A DNA stretch of 64,000 nucleotides from NCBI GenBank assembly GCA_963731745.1, contig CAVSWT010000014.1, forward strand, positions 169,942 through 233,941. Direction: 5' to 3'. The notes beneath the pieces were generated by a model. It did no database searches, had not been told where the DNA came from, and was given only the letters and a program-made list of their open reading frames with translations. Shown here one piece after another: positions 33,822 to 43,780 of the stretch (position 1 is the first letter of the stretch; every line of letters starts with the position of its first letter). Both the position numbers and the translations under genes were made by a program. Origin of the DNA: CAVSWT01 sp963731745. GTDB lineage: Bacteria > Bacteroidota > Ignavibacteria > Ignavibacteriales > Ignavibacteriaceae.

Positions 33822-36800
33822 TCATTTAAGAAGCATTAATTTTTTCGTATTCATAAATTCATTAATTCTAATACTATAAAAGTAAACCCCGCTTGGTAAA
33901 CCGGACGCGTCAAATTCAATCTCGTAATTCCCCGGCAGCTGTTGTTTATTTACAAGAGTTCCTACTTCTTTTCCAAGGATGTCGTAAACTTTAAGTTGTA
34001 CAGACGGGGCATGCCCCGTCTCTAAGTACGGAATGGAATATTTAATTTTTGTGGTTGGGTTAAATGGATTGGGGTAGTTCTGATATAAAAGATATTGCTG
34101 AGGAACTTCCGAATCATTCGATTCATTATTATCTACACTAACTAATGCGCCTGACGATACAAGTTTTGGGTTACCTTCACTGTCACCGTGATTATGATAG
34201 TAGGCGAAATCTCTTATATCATCTGCACCATCATTATTGATTCCAAGGTCTTCAAATACATCAAATCTCCAATATCCCACTAATCCGCTGTCAAGTGATG
34301 AATAATAAGCCGGAGGAAGAGTATCGTTCATTGTTGCTTGAAGTTGACTCTGAGACCGAACAATATTCCATAACCGCACTTCATCAATTGCAGCATAAAT
34401 GGGCTGCCAGGAAATTCCATCAAAATTACTTCCTATAGTGAAATTATTAGAGGATGGTTTTATGCTTGTATTCCCGGTGCTCAATTCATTATCGAGATTT
34501 CCGTCAAGATACAATTTTATAGCCGTTCCATCGAAAGTAGCAGCAACATGGTGCCATGTTTCATCATTGATTGGTGTAATCCCATCACAAGAATATAGTG
34601 CTCCATCCATTCCCCAAAATTCAAATTTAATTACATAGCTATCCGGCACCATATTTAAGCTATATCCGGTTTGTTCGGTATATAGATACTTATCAGCAAT
34701 TCTACCATATCTTCCGTTACCTTGTGAAACATCAACTTTTACCCAGCCTTCAATTGTAATGTTATTTGCAATATTTAAAACAGTACTGTTCCCGCAGTTT
34801 AACAAATCATCCATTACCTGAAAAGCTTTAGCCCCTGATGAGGTGTTATTTGATTTAACAGCCAGGCATTTTGAAAACTCGGAAGTGTTGTTCCTGGCAT
34901 CTGTAGCAGTGGCAGTAATGAAGTAACCATTTGGAACCGAAACGAGGAAAGTGGTTTTGAAACTTGCATTTCCATTAGCATCAGTTGTAACGTTTTTCGA
35001 GCCCAGTAAAGTTTGGCCTTCACCATAGCCGGATGGATCGCAGGTTTTATTGGAGAAAAATTCCAGCCTAAAAGCAACATTGGCTGTACTATTTAACGTT
35101 CCCTCAATGGTTGTACTGCCACCAGCAGATGAAGCCGAAATTAGCTCGGGAAAATTCTGCAGGTTATTTGGCCCCGTATCGCCATCACCAGCATCATTCG
35201 CCGTCACAGTATTATTACCCAAATCGATCCCCAGGCCACCATTAGAGAAAATTAAGTTGGATATGATGGCATTTGCATTGCTAGTCTTAAAGTTATCGGT
35301 AATAGAGATCCCAAGGTATTTGTTAAATGCAATAATATTACCTGCATCTGGAGCTGTTCCCCCGATCGTATTGTTAATTCCATCTATAATTTCTATTCCA
35401 TTCAGGTTTTCAATGGGATTGGTACCGGTTAGGTCTGTACCCATGTAATTCCCTTGTACAACATTTGAATCACTATATAAAGAAATCCCCGACAAGCTGT
35501 TGCCTGAGATGATGTTGCGTGCTGCAGTTGTTGTCCCCCCAATGATATTCCTATTACTGGTGATAGATATGCCATCATTATTGTTGCTAAGGCTTTTTTT
35601 ACCACTGATATCGGTGCCGATGAAATTTCCTTGTACAAGATTTCCAGGTCCATTTAAAATTAATCCAATTCCTGCTTGTTGAGAATTAACGGGATTACCC
35701 TCTCCACTGCCAGAAATTATGTTTCTAGCACCTGGAACTGATCCACCGATTAAATTGCTGGCAGCATAATAAATAGATATACCCTGATGTAAATTACCAA
35801 GGACTACTGTGCCTGATTTATCAGTACCAATCAGATTTCCTTGCACTTTATTGTTGCTAGCACCCAAGCCGGTGATTTCGATTCCAACTGCGTTGCCGGA
35901 AATAACATTACGGGCTGATGGCGCCGTTCCTCCTATCACATTGTTAGCGGAATTATGGATATATATACCGCTAGAAGTATTGCTTTTAATAGCTCCTGAT
36001 CCTGATACATCTGTACCGATGAAATTCCCCATAATTGTATTATGGCCGTTGCTTTCCAGATTAATTCCGAACCATGTAATGTCATTGATAACCAGACCCT
36101 GCACGGTACTGTTTCCTGCAGTAATCTTCAATCCGATTGCACTGTTACCGGCATTACTGCCGTTCAATTCGATCATTAAAACAGCATTGCTGCCGGCGGT
36201 AATAGGATTAGTGCTGGGGCTAGCACCCGGTTGCGAGTAGCCATCAATTACTACCGGATCGGTTATGACCGGGAATGGTGAAGCTGGAGAGATTGTATGT
36301 TTAGTATTTCCTGGTATGTTAAATCTAATAGTATCCTTGCCGGGATTATTGTTAGCATCAATCAGCATTTGACGAAATGAGCCCGCACCGTTATCGTTAG
36401 TATTAGTCACTGTGAATGGCGGATAACCAATTATAAATTTTGCGTCACTAATATCCAAAGGGCTTCCGTCTGTTGCATCTGACACTTTGACAAGGCAGTT
36501 GGTTGAAGGTTCATTAGGAACTGTCCATTTATAGCCGCCATAATTGTGAGTGCTCGTAATAATAGTTTTGTAATTTGTTCCGCCATTTGTAGAATACTCA
36601 ATCTTGACAGGATTGCTTAAACCCTGACTTGTCCAGGTTATATATTTATTTGAACCAGGACTCCACAGTTCGCCTCCATTTGGTGAAGAAACTGTAAGCT
36701 TAGGTGATTGTATTGGTGATATTGAATAAAGGCTTCCGTAAATATCTATATCCGATGTTGCAGAATTTCGGGAATCCTGCCAGGTCACAACTGCATTAGC

Positions 36801-38057
36801 ATTTTTAGTGCTTACAGCAATAACCGGATTTTTAGGGTTCTCATTGCCCGTCACCGCTGAGAGAACCACATTATTCGGAGGGAAATCTGAAGGTGGGACA
36901 GCAGGTGAATTGACTGCATTAGCCCGGATGTGATTGACTTTGGTGTCATTGTTTGGATCCGTGCTCGGAGTTTCACGCCAGGCAATCATAAACTTGTCGG
37001 CAATTTGATTGTACGCCACTGCCGGTTTCCAGCTTTTAGCATATTCAGTAGTAGCCCAGTGATAATAGATCCTTGAAACAGGGAAAACCGTATTGGATAC
37101 GCCCGAATGTGCATCATATTTTATCTGGGTAGCATTAACGATTCCAGCCCAGATACCGGTCCATTCCTGGCTGCCGAATTGCTGATCGCGGTCACCCCAT
37201 ACGATCATAAAAACTTGCTCTCCCTCCCAGTTTCCATAGGCAACATCTGCGTTATATGCAATGCCGACTTTTGATGTCTGAAATGGAACATGATCATCTA
37301 CAGCAGTTCCCGATTGTGAATCGAACACTTCTGACACGATGGCTCCATTTTCATCGAGCATAGTCAAACCGAACCCACTAGCGCCATTAATTACCAAAAG
37401 ATAGCGGCCTTGCGGTGTTTCAGTTGAAGTGACAGGAGCATAAGCTATTGAATATCTGGCACCATCAGCACAAAGTCCATTACCTTCATCTCTAATTAAT
37501 TGAGTAGTTCCTAAAGGTTGCCCTCCTGAAGAAATTTTCCTGGTATAAATTTTAATATTACAAAAGTCTGGGGTTCCACTGTCATAAAGTAGCGCGCCTG
37601 TAAGAAGGTAACTATCATCTAAAAAATTATATACGATTTTAGGAGAACCAGCCTGGTTCATGAGAACTCCGCCGCTGTGTGTGATTGGCGATCCAGAAGC
37701 ATCTAAACTAATTCCATAGATTACGCTGCCGGTAAGAGCAATAATTGTTTCAAAAACAACAAGATATTCATTTGTTTGGGGATTATAAGCTACAGCAGGA
37801 TGCGAACTATTTTGGCTTACCATTACCGGGTTTCCAATCGGTGTTCCGGATTTATCAAGCCGCTGTGCATAAACGCTAACAATTATATTGTCACCGCTTT
37901 TATTCCAAACTGCCAGGTACTCATCATTAGTAGAATTATAGGCAATGGAACAGTCGCTGTCTAAATTACCACCTGTATGAATCGGGGCATCTGCAAATAG
38001 AGACAAATTAATAAACAACATAAACCCAGCTGTTGCTAAAATTTTTAAAAATCTCAT
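33822..38057 (-). CDS. Giant secreted protein: propeller-like N-terminus, beta-helix, LamG, T9SS domain
   Basis: A 1411-residue exported protein. After the signal (LKILATAGFMLFINLSLFA) come about 430 residues of short repeats such as VAYNPQTNEYLVVFE. Then comes a Kre9/KNH-like Ig domain (GGELWSPGSNKYITWTSQ), and a parallel beta-helix of about 400 residues with repeats like GNFIGTDVSGSGAI and NVIGGTAPSARNVISGN. A LamG-like lectin fold (ITIEGWVKVDVSQGNGRY) follows, then a T9SS domain (YPNPFNPTTKIKYSI...KKLMLLK). This suggests a surface adhesin or carbohydrate-binding protein. The sorting domain carries a palindromic element at 33998-34025. Confidence 0.88.
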   Translation of the reverse strand: MRFLKILATAGFMLFINLSLFADAPIHTGGNLDSDCSIAYNSTNDEYLAVWNKSGDNIIVSVYAQRLDKSGTPIGNPVMVSQNSSHPAVAYNPQTNEYLVVFETIIALTGSVIYGISLDASGSPITHSGGVLMNQAGSPKIVYNFLDDSYLLTGALLYDSGTPDFCNIKIYTRKISSGGQPLGTTQLIRDEGNGLCADGARYSIAYAPVTSTETPQGRYLLVINGASGFGLTMLDENGAIVSEVFDSQSGTAVDDHVPFQTSKVGIAYNADVAYGNWEGEQVFMIVWGDRDQQFGSQEWTGIWAGIVNATQIKYDAHSGVSNTVFPVSRIYYHWATTEYAKSWKPAVAYNQIADKFMIAWRETPSTDPNNDTKVNHIRANAVNSPAVPPSDFPPNNVVLSAVTGNENPKNPVIAVSTKNANAVVTWQDSRNSATSDIDIYGSLYSISPIQSPKLTVSSPNGGELWSPGSNKYITWTSQGLSNPVKIEYSTNGGTNYKTIITSTHNYGGYKWTVPNEPSTNCLVKVSDATDGSPLDISDAKFIIGYPPFTVTNTNDNGAGSFRQMLIDANNNPGKDTIRFNIPGNTKHTISPASPFPVITDPVVIDGYSQPGASPSTNPITAGSNAVLMIELNGSNAGNSAIGLKITAGNSTVQGLVINDITWFGINLESNGHNTIMGNFIGTDVSGSGAIKSNTSSGIYIHNSANNVIGGTAPSARNVISGNAVGIEITGLGASNNKVQGNLIGTDKSGTVVLGNLHQGISIYYAASNLIGGSVPGARNIISGSGEGNPVNSQQAGIGLILNGPGNLVQGNFIGTDISGKKSLSNNNDGISITSNRNIIGGTTTAARNIISGNSLSGISLYSDSNVVQGNYMGTDLTGTNPIENLNGIEIIDGINNTIGGTAPDAGNIIAFNKYLGISITDNFKTSNANAIISNLIFSNGGLGIDLGNNTVTANDAGDGDTGPNNLQNFPELISASSAGGSTTIEGTLNSTANVAFRLEFFSNKTCDPSGYGEGQTLLGSKNVTTDANGNASFKTTFLVSVPNGYFITATATDARNNTSEFSKCLAVKSNNTSSGAKAFQVMDDLLNCGNSTVLNIANNITIEGWVKVDVSQGNGRYGRIADKYLYTEQTGYSLNMVPDSYVIKFEFWGMDGALYSCDGITPINDETWHHVAATFDGTAIKLYLDGNLDNELSTGNTSIKPSSNNFTIGSNFDGISWQPIYAAIDEVRLWNIVRSQSQLQATMNDTLPPAYYSSLDSGLVGYWRFDVFEDLGINNDGADDIRDFAYYHNHGDSEGNPKLVSSGALVSVDNNESNDSEVPQQYLLYQNYPNPFNPTTKIKYSIPYLETGHAPSVQLKVYDILGKEVGTLVNKQQLPGNYEIEFDASGLPSGVYFYSIRINEFMNTKKLMLLK
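33998..34025 (-). repeat. 28-bp palindromic element inside a T9SS sorting domain (copy B)
   Basis: It contains a perfect 20-bp palindrome, AGACGGGGCA/TGCCCCGTCT, at 34002-34021, with the outer bases of the 28-bp family. On the minus strand it encodes LETGHAPSVQ between KYSIPY and LKVYDILGKEV. Confidence 0.85.
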
Positions 38058-38153
38058 AACATACTCCTCTCTTGGAAGATTGATTATTTAGCCATATAAC
38101 GTAATGAGCCGAACTTCACGAATCGAAAAAACATTTTTATTTAATTTTTTTAA

Positions 38154-38633
38154 TTATTCTAGCGTTCGGTTGATTGGAGAACGATAGTTACCAATGTTAA
38201 CACTGCACTTCCAACTCCCATCATTTTGTTTACTCCAAATGCATACATAATTTCCTTGGCGTTTTATTAGCTTTCCATTTTTGTCAGGCAATGAAATATT
38301 AAATGTTCCGGTTGTATATCCTAAATCATTTGAGTTTGATACGAGTACCTCAGCGGGTTTATGTTCTAAAGAAAAACCGGAAATTGAACGATTTTTTCTT
38401 ACTATATCTTTAATTGACTCCCTTCCAATTACTATTGGCGCTTCGGGAAAATAAAGGACGGCATCATCTGCCCAGAAAGAAACCACTCGTTCAGTATCCC
38501 CAGCAGCAATTGCAGCAGACCATTCTTCATCAGTGGCAAATAGTTTTAATTGTTCTGATTTGGAGTCTGTGGATTTACAGCTTAGAAATAAAAAAGCGAA
38601 TAGTGAAATTAGGATGAAAAAAAAATTTTTCAT
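38154..38633 (-). CDS. Lipoprotein with SnoaL/DUF4440-like domain
   Basis: A 159-residue lipoprotein (signal FFFILISLFAFLFLSC, Cys as lipid site) whose mature part is a cone-shaped NTF2-like fold of the DUF4440/YybH type: EWSAAIAAGDTERVVSFWADDAVLYFPEAP and IVIGRESIKDIVRK. It ends NYVCIWSKQNDGSWKCSVNI. Members bind small hydrophobic ligands or act as weak enzymes; the role here is unknown. It is divergent from the CadC-like regulator gene 175 bp away, which may control it. Confidence 0.82.
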   Translation of the reverse strand: MKNFFFILISLFAFLFLSCKSTDSKSEQLKLFATDEEWSAAIAAGDTERVVSFWADDAVLYFPEAPIVIGRESIKDIVRKNRSISGFSLEHKPAEVLVSNSNDLGYTTGTFNISLPDKNGKLIKRQGNYVCIWSKQNDGSWKCSVNIGNYRSPINRTLE

Positions 38634-38808
38634 TTTATTACTCCTATTTTAGTAGTAAAAGCCTTATAACTAATTAGATCGGTTTAGATTTTGGATTTTC
38701 CACTTATAGAATAAAAATCCTTGTTTTTTTTATTATTATATTGTAAAATTCTTTGCTCACAGTCTTGACAAAATCATTAAAAAGTTATGAGGAATCTCTG
38801 TTAATCTT

Positions 38809-40749
38809 ATGAAAACTGGAGAATTACATATTTTTTACTTTGGTGATTTTGTTTTAGATACACGCAAGCACAGTTTGAAAAAGGGAATACAACAAATACA
38901 CCTGCGCCCAAAAGCTTTTGACACACTTTTGTATTTGGTTAAGCATCACGGTTCTCTAATTAAAAAACAGGATATGCTGGATGATTTGTGGCCTAATGTG
39001 ATTGTCACAGAAAATACATTGAGCCATTGTATTGATGAAGTTCGTCAGGCGTTAGAAGATAATGCACAGGATCCAATTTTTATTCGAACTATACCCAGGC
39101 TAGGCTTTAAATTCATAGCGGATGTTAAGGAATTGAAAGCTGACGAAAATTCAACTGTAAATGTTGAACCAGAAGTAAATAATAAAGAAAGAAAAATTGA
39201 CACATTCCTAGCCAGAATTCGGCAAAAAAAGCAAACACCTTTATTAAATTTATCTTCAAAGAAAAAATTCACACTTATTGGAGTTATTGTAATTTTATTG
39301 CTTGGGCTATTAACAGCAGTTGTATTCAATTTAATTAATAATAACGATAATGAAATTAAGTCTATCGCAGTTCTTCCTTTTATAAATCTTAATGTTGATC
39401 CCGAAGAGGAATACTTTGCCGATGGTATGACTGAAACATTAATTTCTAATTTGGGAAAGGTAAAACCATTAAGAGTAATTTCACGAACATCGGTGATGAC
39501 ATATAAAAACGCATCCAAGTCGCTGCCAGAAATAGCTAAACAATTAAATGTTGATGCTATCGTTGAAGGATCCGTTTTGAATGCAAACGGTTATGTTAGA
39601 ATAACTGCCAAACTTATCAAAGCAGATAAAGACCAGCTATTGTGGGTTAAAAGCTATAAACGGGATATGCATGATATTCTGAAATTACAAGGAGAACTTG
39701 CAAATGAAATAGCTTCTGAGATTCAAGTTAAGTTAACGCCGGAAGAACATGCAAAAGTTGTTTCGTCCAAATCTGTAAACCCCAAAGCCTACATTGCATA
39801 TCTTAAAGGGCGCTACTTTTGGAACATGAGAACCGGAGATGGCTTCGAAAAAGCTAAAGAGCAATTTATTAAAGCTATTGTTATTGATTCCGAATATGCC
39901 CCGGCATATGCGGGTTTGTCGGATACATATTTCCTACAAGGTAATTACGGAAACATACCAATAAATGAAGCAACCATAAAAGCAAAGAAATGTGTTACTA
40001 AAGCACTTTCATTGGATGAAACATTAGCTGAAGCTCATGTATCTTTGTCGGCATGCTTATATAATGAATGGGACTTATTAAACGCTAAAAGAGAATTGGA
40101 GAGAGCAATAGAACTTAATCCAAATTATGCAACAGCGCATCAATGGTATGCATTCAGTTTAATAAGATCAGGTTTGACAGAGGAAGGAATTTCAGAGATG
40201 AAAAAAGCTGCCCAGCTTTCACCATTATCACTGCGAATACAAGTAGATTTGGGACGTGAATTTTATCTTGCCCGTCAATATGACAAAGCAATAAACCAAT
40301 ACAAAGAAACACTTGAACTGGATCAGAATTTTCCCCCAACACATAGTTTACTTGGATTGGCATATCTAAAGAAAGGGGATTATAAAAATGCAATAAATGA
40401 ATTAGAAAAAGGGAGGAAGCTTAGAAATGCTACAATGAGTAGATATCTGGGATACGCCTATGCTTTAGCTGGAGACACTATTAAAGCAGATAGTTTCCTT
40501 AATATATTACTCGATCGATGGAATGAATGGCATGATGGGGCAACCGACATAGCACTTATTTATGCCGGTTTTGGTAATAATGAAAAAACGTTTGCGTGGT
40601 TGAAAAAAGCATATGATAAACGTGACACCGGACTGCTTAGTCTAAGAATAGACCCACTTTGGGATTCATTTCGAACAGATTCTCGATTTCAGAATTTAGT
40701 AAATAATATAGAAATTCAAACAAACAAAGCTCATGTTAATGTTATGTAA
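38809..40749 (+). CDS. CadC-like membrane regulator: winged-helix domain, one TM helix, FlgO/TolB-like and TPR domains
   Basis: A 646-residue one-component regulator. An OmpR-type winged helix occupies about residues 8-110 (FVLDTRKHSLKKGIQQIHLRP, LWPNVIVTENTLSHCIDEV). A single transmembrane helix follows at about 154-176 (LIGVIVILLLGLLTAVVF). The periplasmic part begins with a FlgO/TolB-N-like domain (IAVLPFINLNVDPEEEYFADG, VDAIVEGSVL) and continues with about nine TPR units to the end. The topology is like CadC: DNA binding inside, sensing outside. It has no receiver domain. A TTGACA lies at 38765-38770 without a clear matching -10. Confidence 0.88.
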   Translation: MKTGELHIFYFGDFVLDTRKHSLKKGIQQIHLRPKAFDTLLYLVKHHGSLIKKQDMLDDLWPNVIVTENTLSHCIDEVRQALEDNAQDPIFIRTIPRLGFKFIADVKELKADENSTVNVEPEVNNKERKIDTFLARIRQKKQTPLLNLSSKKKFTLIGVIVILLLGLLTAVVFNLINNNDNEIKSIAVLPFINLNVDPEEEYFADGMTETLISNLGKVKPLRVISRTSVMTYKNASKSLPEIAKQLNVDAIVEGSVLNANGYVRITAKLIKADKDQLLWVKSYKRDMHDILKLQGELANEIASEIQVKLTPEEHAKVVSSKSVNPKAYIAYLKGRYFWNMRTGDGFEKAKEQFIKAIVIDSEYAPAYAGLSDTYFLQGNYGNIPINEATIKAKKCVTKALSLDETLAEAHVSLSACLYNEWDLLNAKRELERAIELNPNYATAHQWYAFSLIRSGLTEEGISEMKKAAQLSPLSLRIQVDLGREFYLARQYDKAINQYKETLELDQNFPPTHSLLGLAYLKKGDYKNAINELEKGRKLRNATMSRYLGYAYALAGDTIKADSFLNILLDRWNEWHDGATDIALIYAGFGNNEKTFAWLKKAYDKRDTGLLSLRIDPLWDSFRTDSRFQNLVNNIEIQTNKAHVNVM

Positions 40750-40796
40750 TGAATAGAAATAATTTTCTTTTACTTCAAATTTGTAAAAATCCTTTT

Positions 40797-43649
40797 TTAC
40801 TTTAGCAGCAGCATCTTTTTAGTTTTAATAAAGCCTCCAGTTTTCAAAGTATAAAAGTAAATTCCACTTGAAAGATTTGATGCATCAAATGATACTTCAT
40901 AATTCCCGGGCTGTTGCTGTTTGTTAACTAGAGTTGCAACTTTTCTTCCAAGTATATCGTAAACTTTAAGTTTAACTAACCCACCCCAGGTCCCTCCCTG
41001 GAGGGGACTTTGTGAAGAAGGAATTGCATATTTAATTTTTGTAATTGGATTAAATGGGTTTGGATAATTTTGATATAACATGAATGCCGAAGGAAGCTGT
41101 TGTTCATCGGAATTAATACTTGTAACAACAGAATTTGCCGGAAAGAAAATATTATCAAGCCAAACCTGCGCAGGGTTAACAGAATTATTGTTTTTAAATG
41201 TCCATGTTAGTCTATGTTCTCCTGCAGAAAGGTCATATTCAAAAATCTGCCAGTCAATGGATTTTTGCCAGAGGTCAAAATTAATGCTATCAACATCAAA
41301 CGTAAGTGCAGCGGAAGTATTCGAAAATGCTTTTACAGCAAAAGCGATAGTTGTATCATTTGCCAAATTAATATTTATTGCAAGGCTGGATGACTTACCA
41401 TGAGAAACATCTCCAGCCTTAATTGAATTAGAACCCGTTTGAGCATCTGCATTTGTTATTTCCCAAGCAGCATCACCGTAAGTTTCCCATTGGAATAAAT
41501 CAGACAAGTTTTCGTGTTCAAAAGTTTCGGTGAATTTGTCAGGAACGGATGCAAAGGCTTTTATATCTGAAACATATTCTTTCGTTTGGTTAAGGGGATC
41601 AGTAATATTAATTTTAACCAAGACAGTATATAAACCTCTTTTATCGGGAGTGAATTTACCATCTGTAGAAATTTGAGAAGCACTTCCATCGGGGGTTTCT
41701 AAAAGCCATGAGCTATTTGCTGTATAATCAAAGCCCGCAGGCTTTAAAATATTAGAATTAAAAGTTAAAATTTGACCAATGTCTGCATTAACAGATTTTG
41801 GATTAATTTCTGGTATAAAAAGTTCTTTAGATACGATGGCCTGTGATACAGTATCATCCGGCGAATCATTTATTAATTTTGGAAAATATAAATGCTGATC
41901 TCCCAAATTCAATCCAATATCATTAAACAAACTGTCCATCTTTTTAGAACCTGATGATGCATTATCGGTAATTCTCCAAACGGCGAATTGAGCATCATAA
42001 AAATCACCGCAATGATATTGAGCCGAATCAACATGCTTGACTAATTTCAATAAATATTCCGCGGCAGGTACTCCGTTCCATTTATCAAGTGATGGTACGA
42101 TATCGAGAACTTCAGAATCATCAGGCGGAATTTTTGCATTGTCAATACATGCTGTATAAATTCCATTCAATGTTTTGATTGTTCCTGGTTTTACAAACAA
42201 ATCACCACTGTGAATTACAATTAAATTTTGTCTGAAGGTTTTAGGATCGGTTAAAACATCGCCTGCTTTAATATTTATTATCAAACCGGCTTTTGCTGCC
42301 AAAGCATCAATGTCAGATTGAAGGGGGGGCTTTTTGGTTCTTGCCATTAAATCATCTGCGTGATTTTCCCGGGGTATGCTAAGAGTTTTTTGTTTAAGAT
42401 CAAATGCAATCCTTTCCGGAGGAAGGTCCGGTGCTCTAGACTCAAGTAGATTTTTCATTTCATCCTCAGAAATAGGTTGGCCGCCATTAGAATTTTGCCA
42501 TTTCCCAGTAGGGAGCTTAGTCCAATCATCATATTGGTCTTCAAGCCCCATCAAATGGCCGGCTTCGTGAGCAAACGTTCCTACATCATTTCCTTTATCA
42601 TCAGGAAACCAAGTTGCTGTTGATACATCATTTGTATTAGGTCCCCCAAGATTTTTAACATAACTGCGCCCATCTCCGCATTCAAGCTTAATATTATCAA
42701 AGCCAGGCGTTCCTGAAGCAACTGTATCTCCCGGATGAGAATGTGAAACTATTTCCATCTCAACCATTTTTCCATCACTAGATGTTTGACCATTCCATTT
42801 ATTTAAAATATCATTTTTAATTTTTGATTCATTGACAGCATTATCGCAAGGGCCGTAAAACTCCAGATTAAGCTTTATTTTTATTGTATTATTATCTTGC
42901 GGCGGGAAATTTTTTGTATTATTTCCAAAAATCGAAACGCCATCTCCAAAAAATTCACCCTTGCTCTTTAATAATGCTCTGCCGGATGCAACAGCATCAA
43001 ACAGAGATAATTCATAACCTATTTCAACGCCGCCATGTGGAATTTGCAAATCATTTGGAGCGGCGGCCATATGTTCGTGGTTGTTTTTTAACTTTTTAAA
43101 ATCATCTTCACTCAAATTTTCTTTTAGAAGATTTGAAGAAATTGCGGATGACGCTCCGCAGGGATCTGTTGGCACAACATTAAAATTTTGAGGCGGAGTA
43201 TAGTGTATTTTAAAATCTTCGGGTACATTTGAATTTATATCGAAAACAATATTTTCAATTTCCTGCTGTGCAATATTTTTTACAGAAACTTGTTTTGTAT
43301 TTCCATTGGCTGTAATTGTAAATAATACTTTAGAACCATCCAGAATAGAATCATCTTTAAATTCATCATTTAAAGAAAAAAAGTTATTGTTTTGAATTGA
43401 CTGCCAGATCTGCTGCACGTTTTGAGAAGTGATTGTAAAAGTTGTATCAATGATTTCATCAAGCTGATCGCCGGTTGATTTTACAAAATTAGTTTGGCCA
43501 TTGGCTAGTATAGTAATTGTTTCGAAATCAGACCAAGGAGTTAAACCCGCCGAAGTGCAATCAAGCTTAAAATCGGAAGGGGGGCTTTGAGAATAAAGTG
43601 TTAAGCATAAAAGATTAAAACCCAGAAGCATTGTTTTCAATAAATTCAT
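40797..43649 (-). CDS. Secreted metzincin-like metalloprotease candidate with T9SS domain
   Basis: A 950-residue exported protein (signal MNLLKTMLLGFNLLCLTLYSQ). Residues near 360 carry AHEAGHLMGLEDQYD, the HExxHxxGxxD zinc motif of metzincins, preceded by secretion-type beta domains and followed by an Ig/PKD-like domain and a carbohydrate-binding-like domain (ITNADAQTGSNSIKAGDVSH). It ends in a T9SS domain (YPNPFNPITKIKYAIP...KKMLLLK). The catalytic glutamate is present, so an active peptidase is plausible; a downstream Met-turn was not located with certainty. The sorting domain has an insert SPLQGGTWGGL from a palindromic DNA element. Confidence 0.8.
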   Translation of the reverse strand: MNLLKTMLLGFNLLCLTLYSQSPPSDFKLDCTSAGLTPWSDFETITILANGQTNFVKSTGDQLDEIIDTTFTITSQNVQQIWQSIQNNNFFSLNDEFKDDSILDGSKVLFTITANGNTKQVSVKNIAQQEIENIVFDINSNVPEDFKIHYTPPQNFNVVPTDPCGASSAISSNLLKENLSEDDFKKLKNNHEHMAAAPNDLQIPHGGVEIGYELSLFDAVASGRALLKSKGEFFGDGVSIFGNNTKNFPPQDNNTIKIKLNLEFYGPCDNAVNESKIKNDILNKWNGQTSSDGKMVEMEIVSHSHPGDTVASGTPGFDNIKLECGDGRSYVKNLGGPNTNDVSTATWFPDDKGNDVGTFAHEAGHLMGLEDQYDDWTKLPTGKWQNSNGGQPISEDEMKNLLESRAPDLPPERIAFDLKQKTLSIPRENHADDLMARTKKPPLQSDIDALAAKAGLIINIKAGDVLTDPKTFRQNLIVIHSGDLFVKPGTIKTLNGIYTACIDNAKIPPDDSEVLDIVPSLDKWNGVPAAEYLLKLVKHVDSAQYHCGDFYDAQFAVWRITDNASSGSKKMDSLFNDIGLNLGDQHLYFPKLINDSPDDTVSQAIVSKELFIPEINPKSVNADIGQILTFNSNILKPAGFDYTANSSWLLETPDGSASQISTDGKFTPDKRGLYTVLVKINITDPLNQTKEYVSDIKAFASVPDKFTETFEHENLSDLFQWETYGDAAWEITNADAQTGSNSIKAGDVSHGKSSSLAININLANDTTIAFAVKAFSNTSAALTFDVDSINFDLWQKSIDWQIFEYDLSAGEHRLTWTFKNNNSVNPAQVWLDNIFFPANSVVTSINSDEQQLPSAFMLYQNYPNPFNPITKIKYAIPSSQSPLQGGTWGGLVKLKVYDILGRKVATLVNKQQQPGNYEVSFDASNLSSGIYFYTLKTGGFIKTKKMLLLK
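40978..41019 (-). repeat. CCCTCC/GGAGGG palindromic element in a T9SS sorting domain (copy 1)
   Basis: On the plus strand GTCCCTCC and GGAGGGGAC form a near-perfect inverted repeat flanked by CCCACCCCAG. On the coding strand it encodes SQSPLQGGTWGGL. Related copies are at 43965-44005 and 59010-59055. Confidence 0.75.
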
Positions 43650-43780
43650 TTTATATCCTTTTTGATAATTATCAGGGTAAAAGAAAATTTTCTAATTGTG
43701 TTAGAGGTTTAAGATGATGAAAGTATTTAATAAAGTATTTTTAATCTGGCTTAATATTTTATTTTGTCCGATGATAATTT

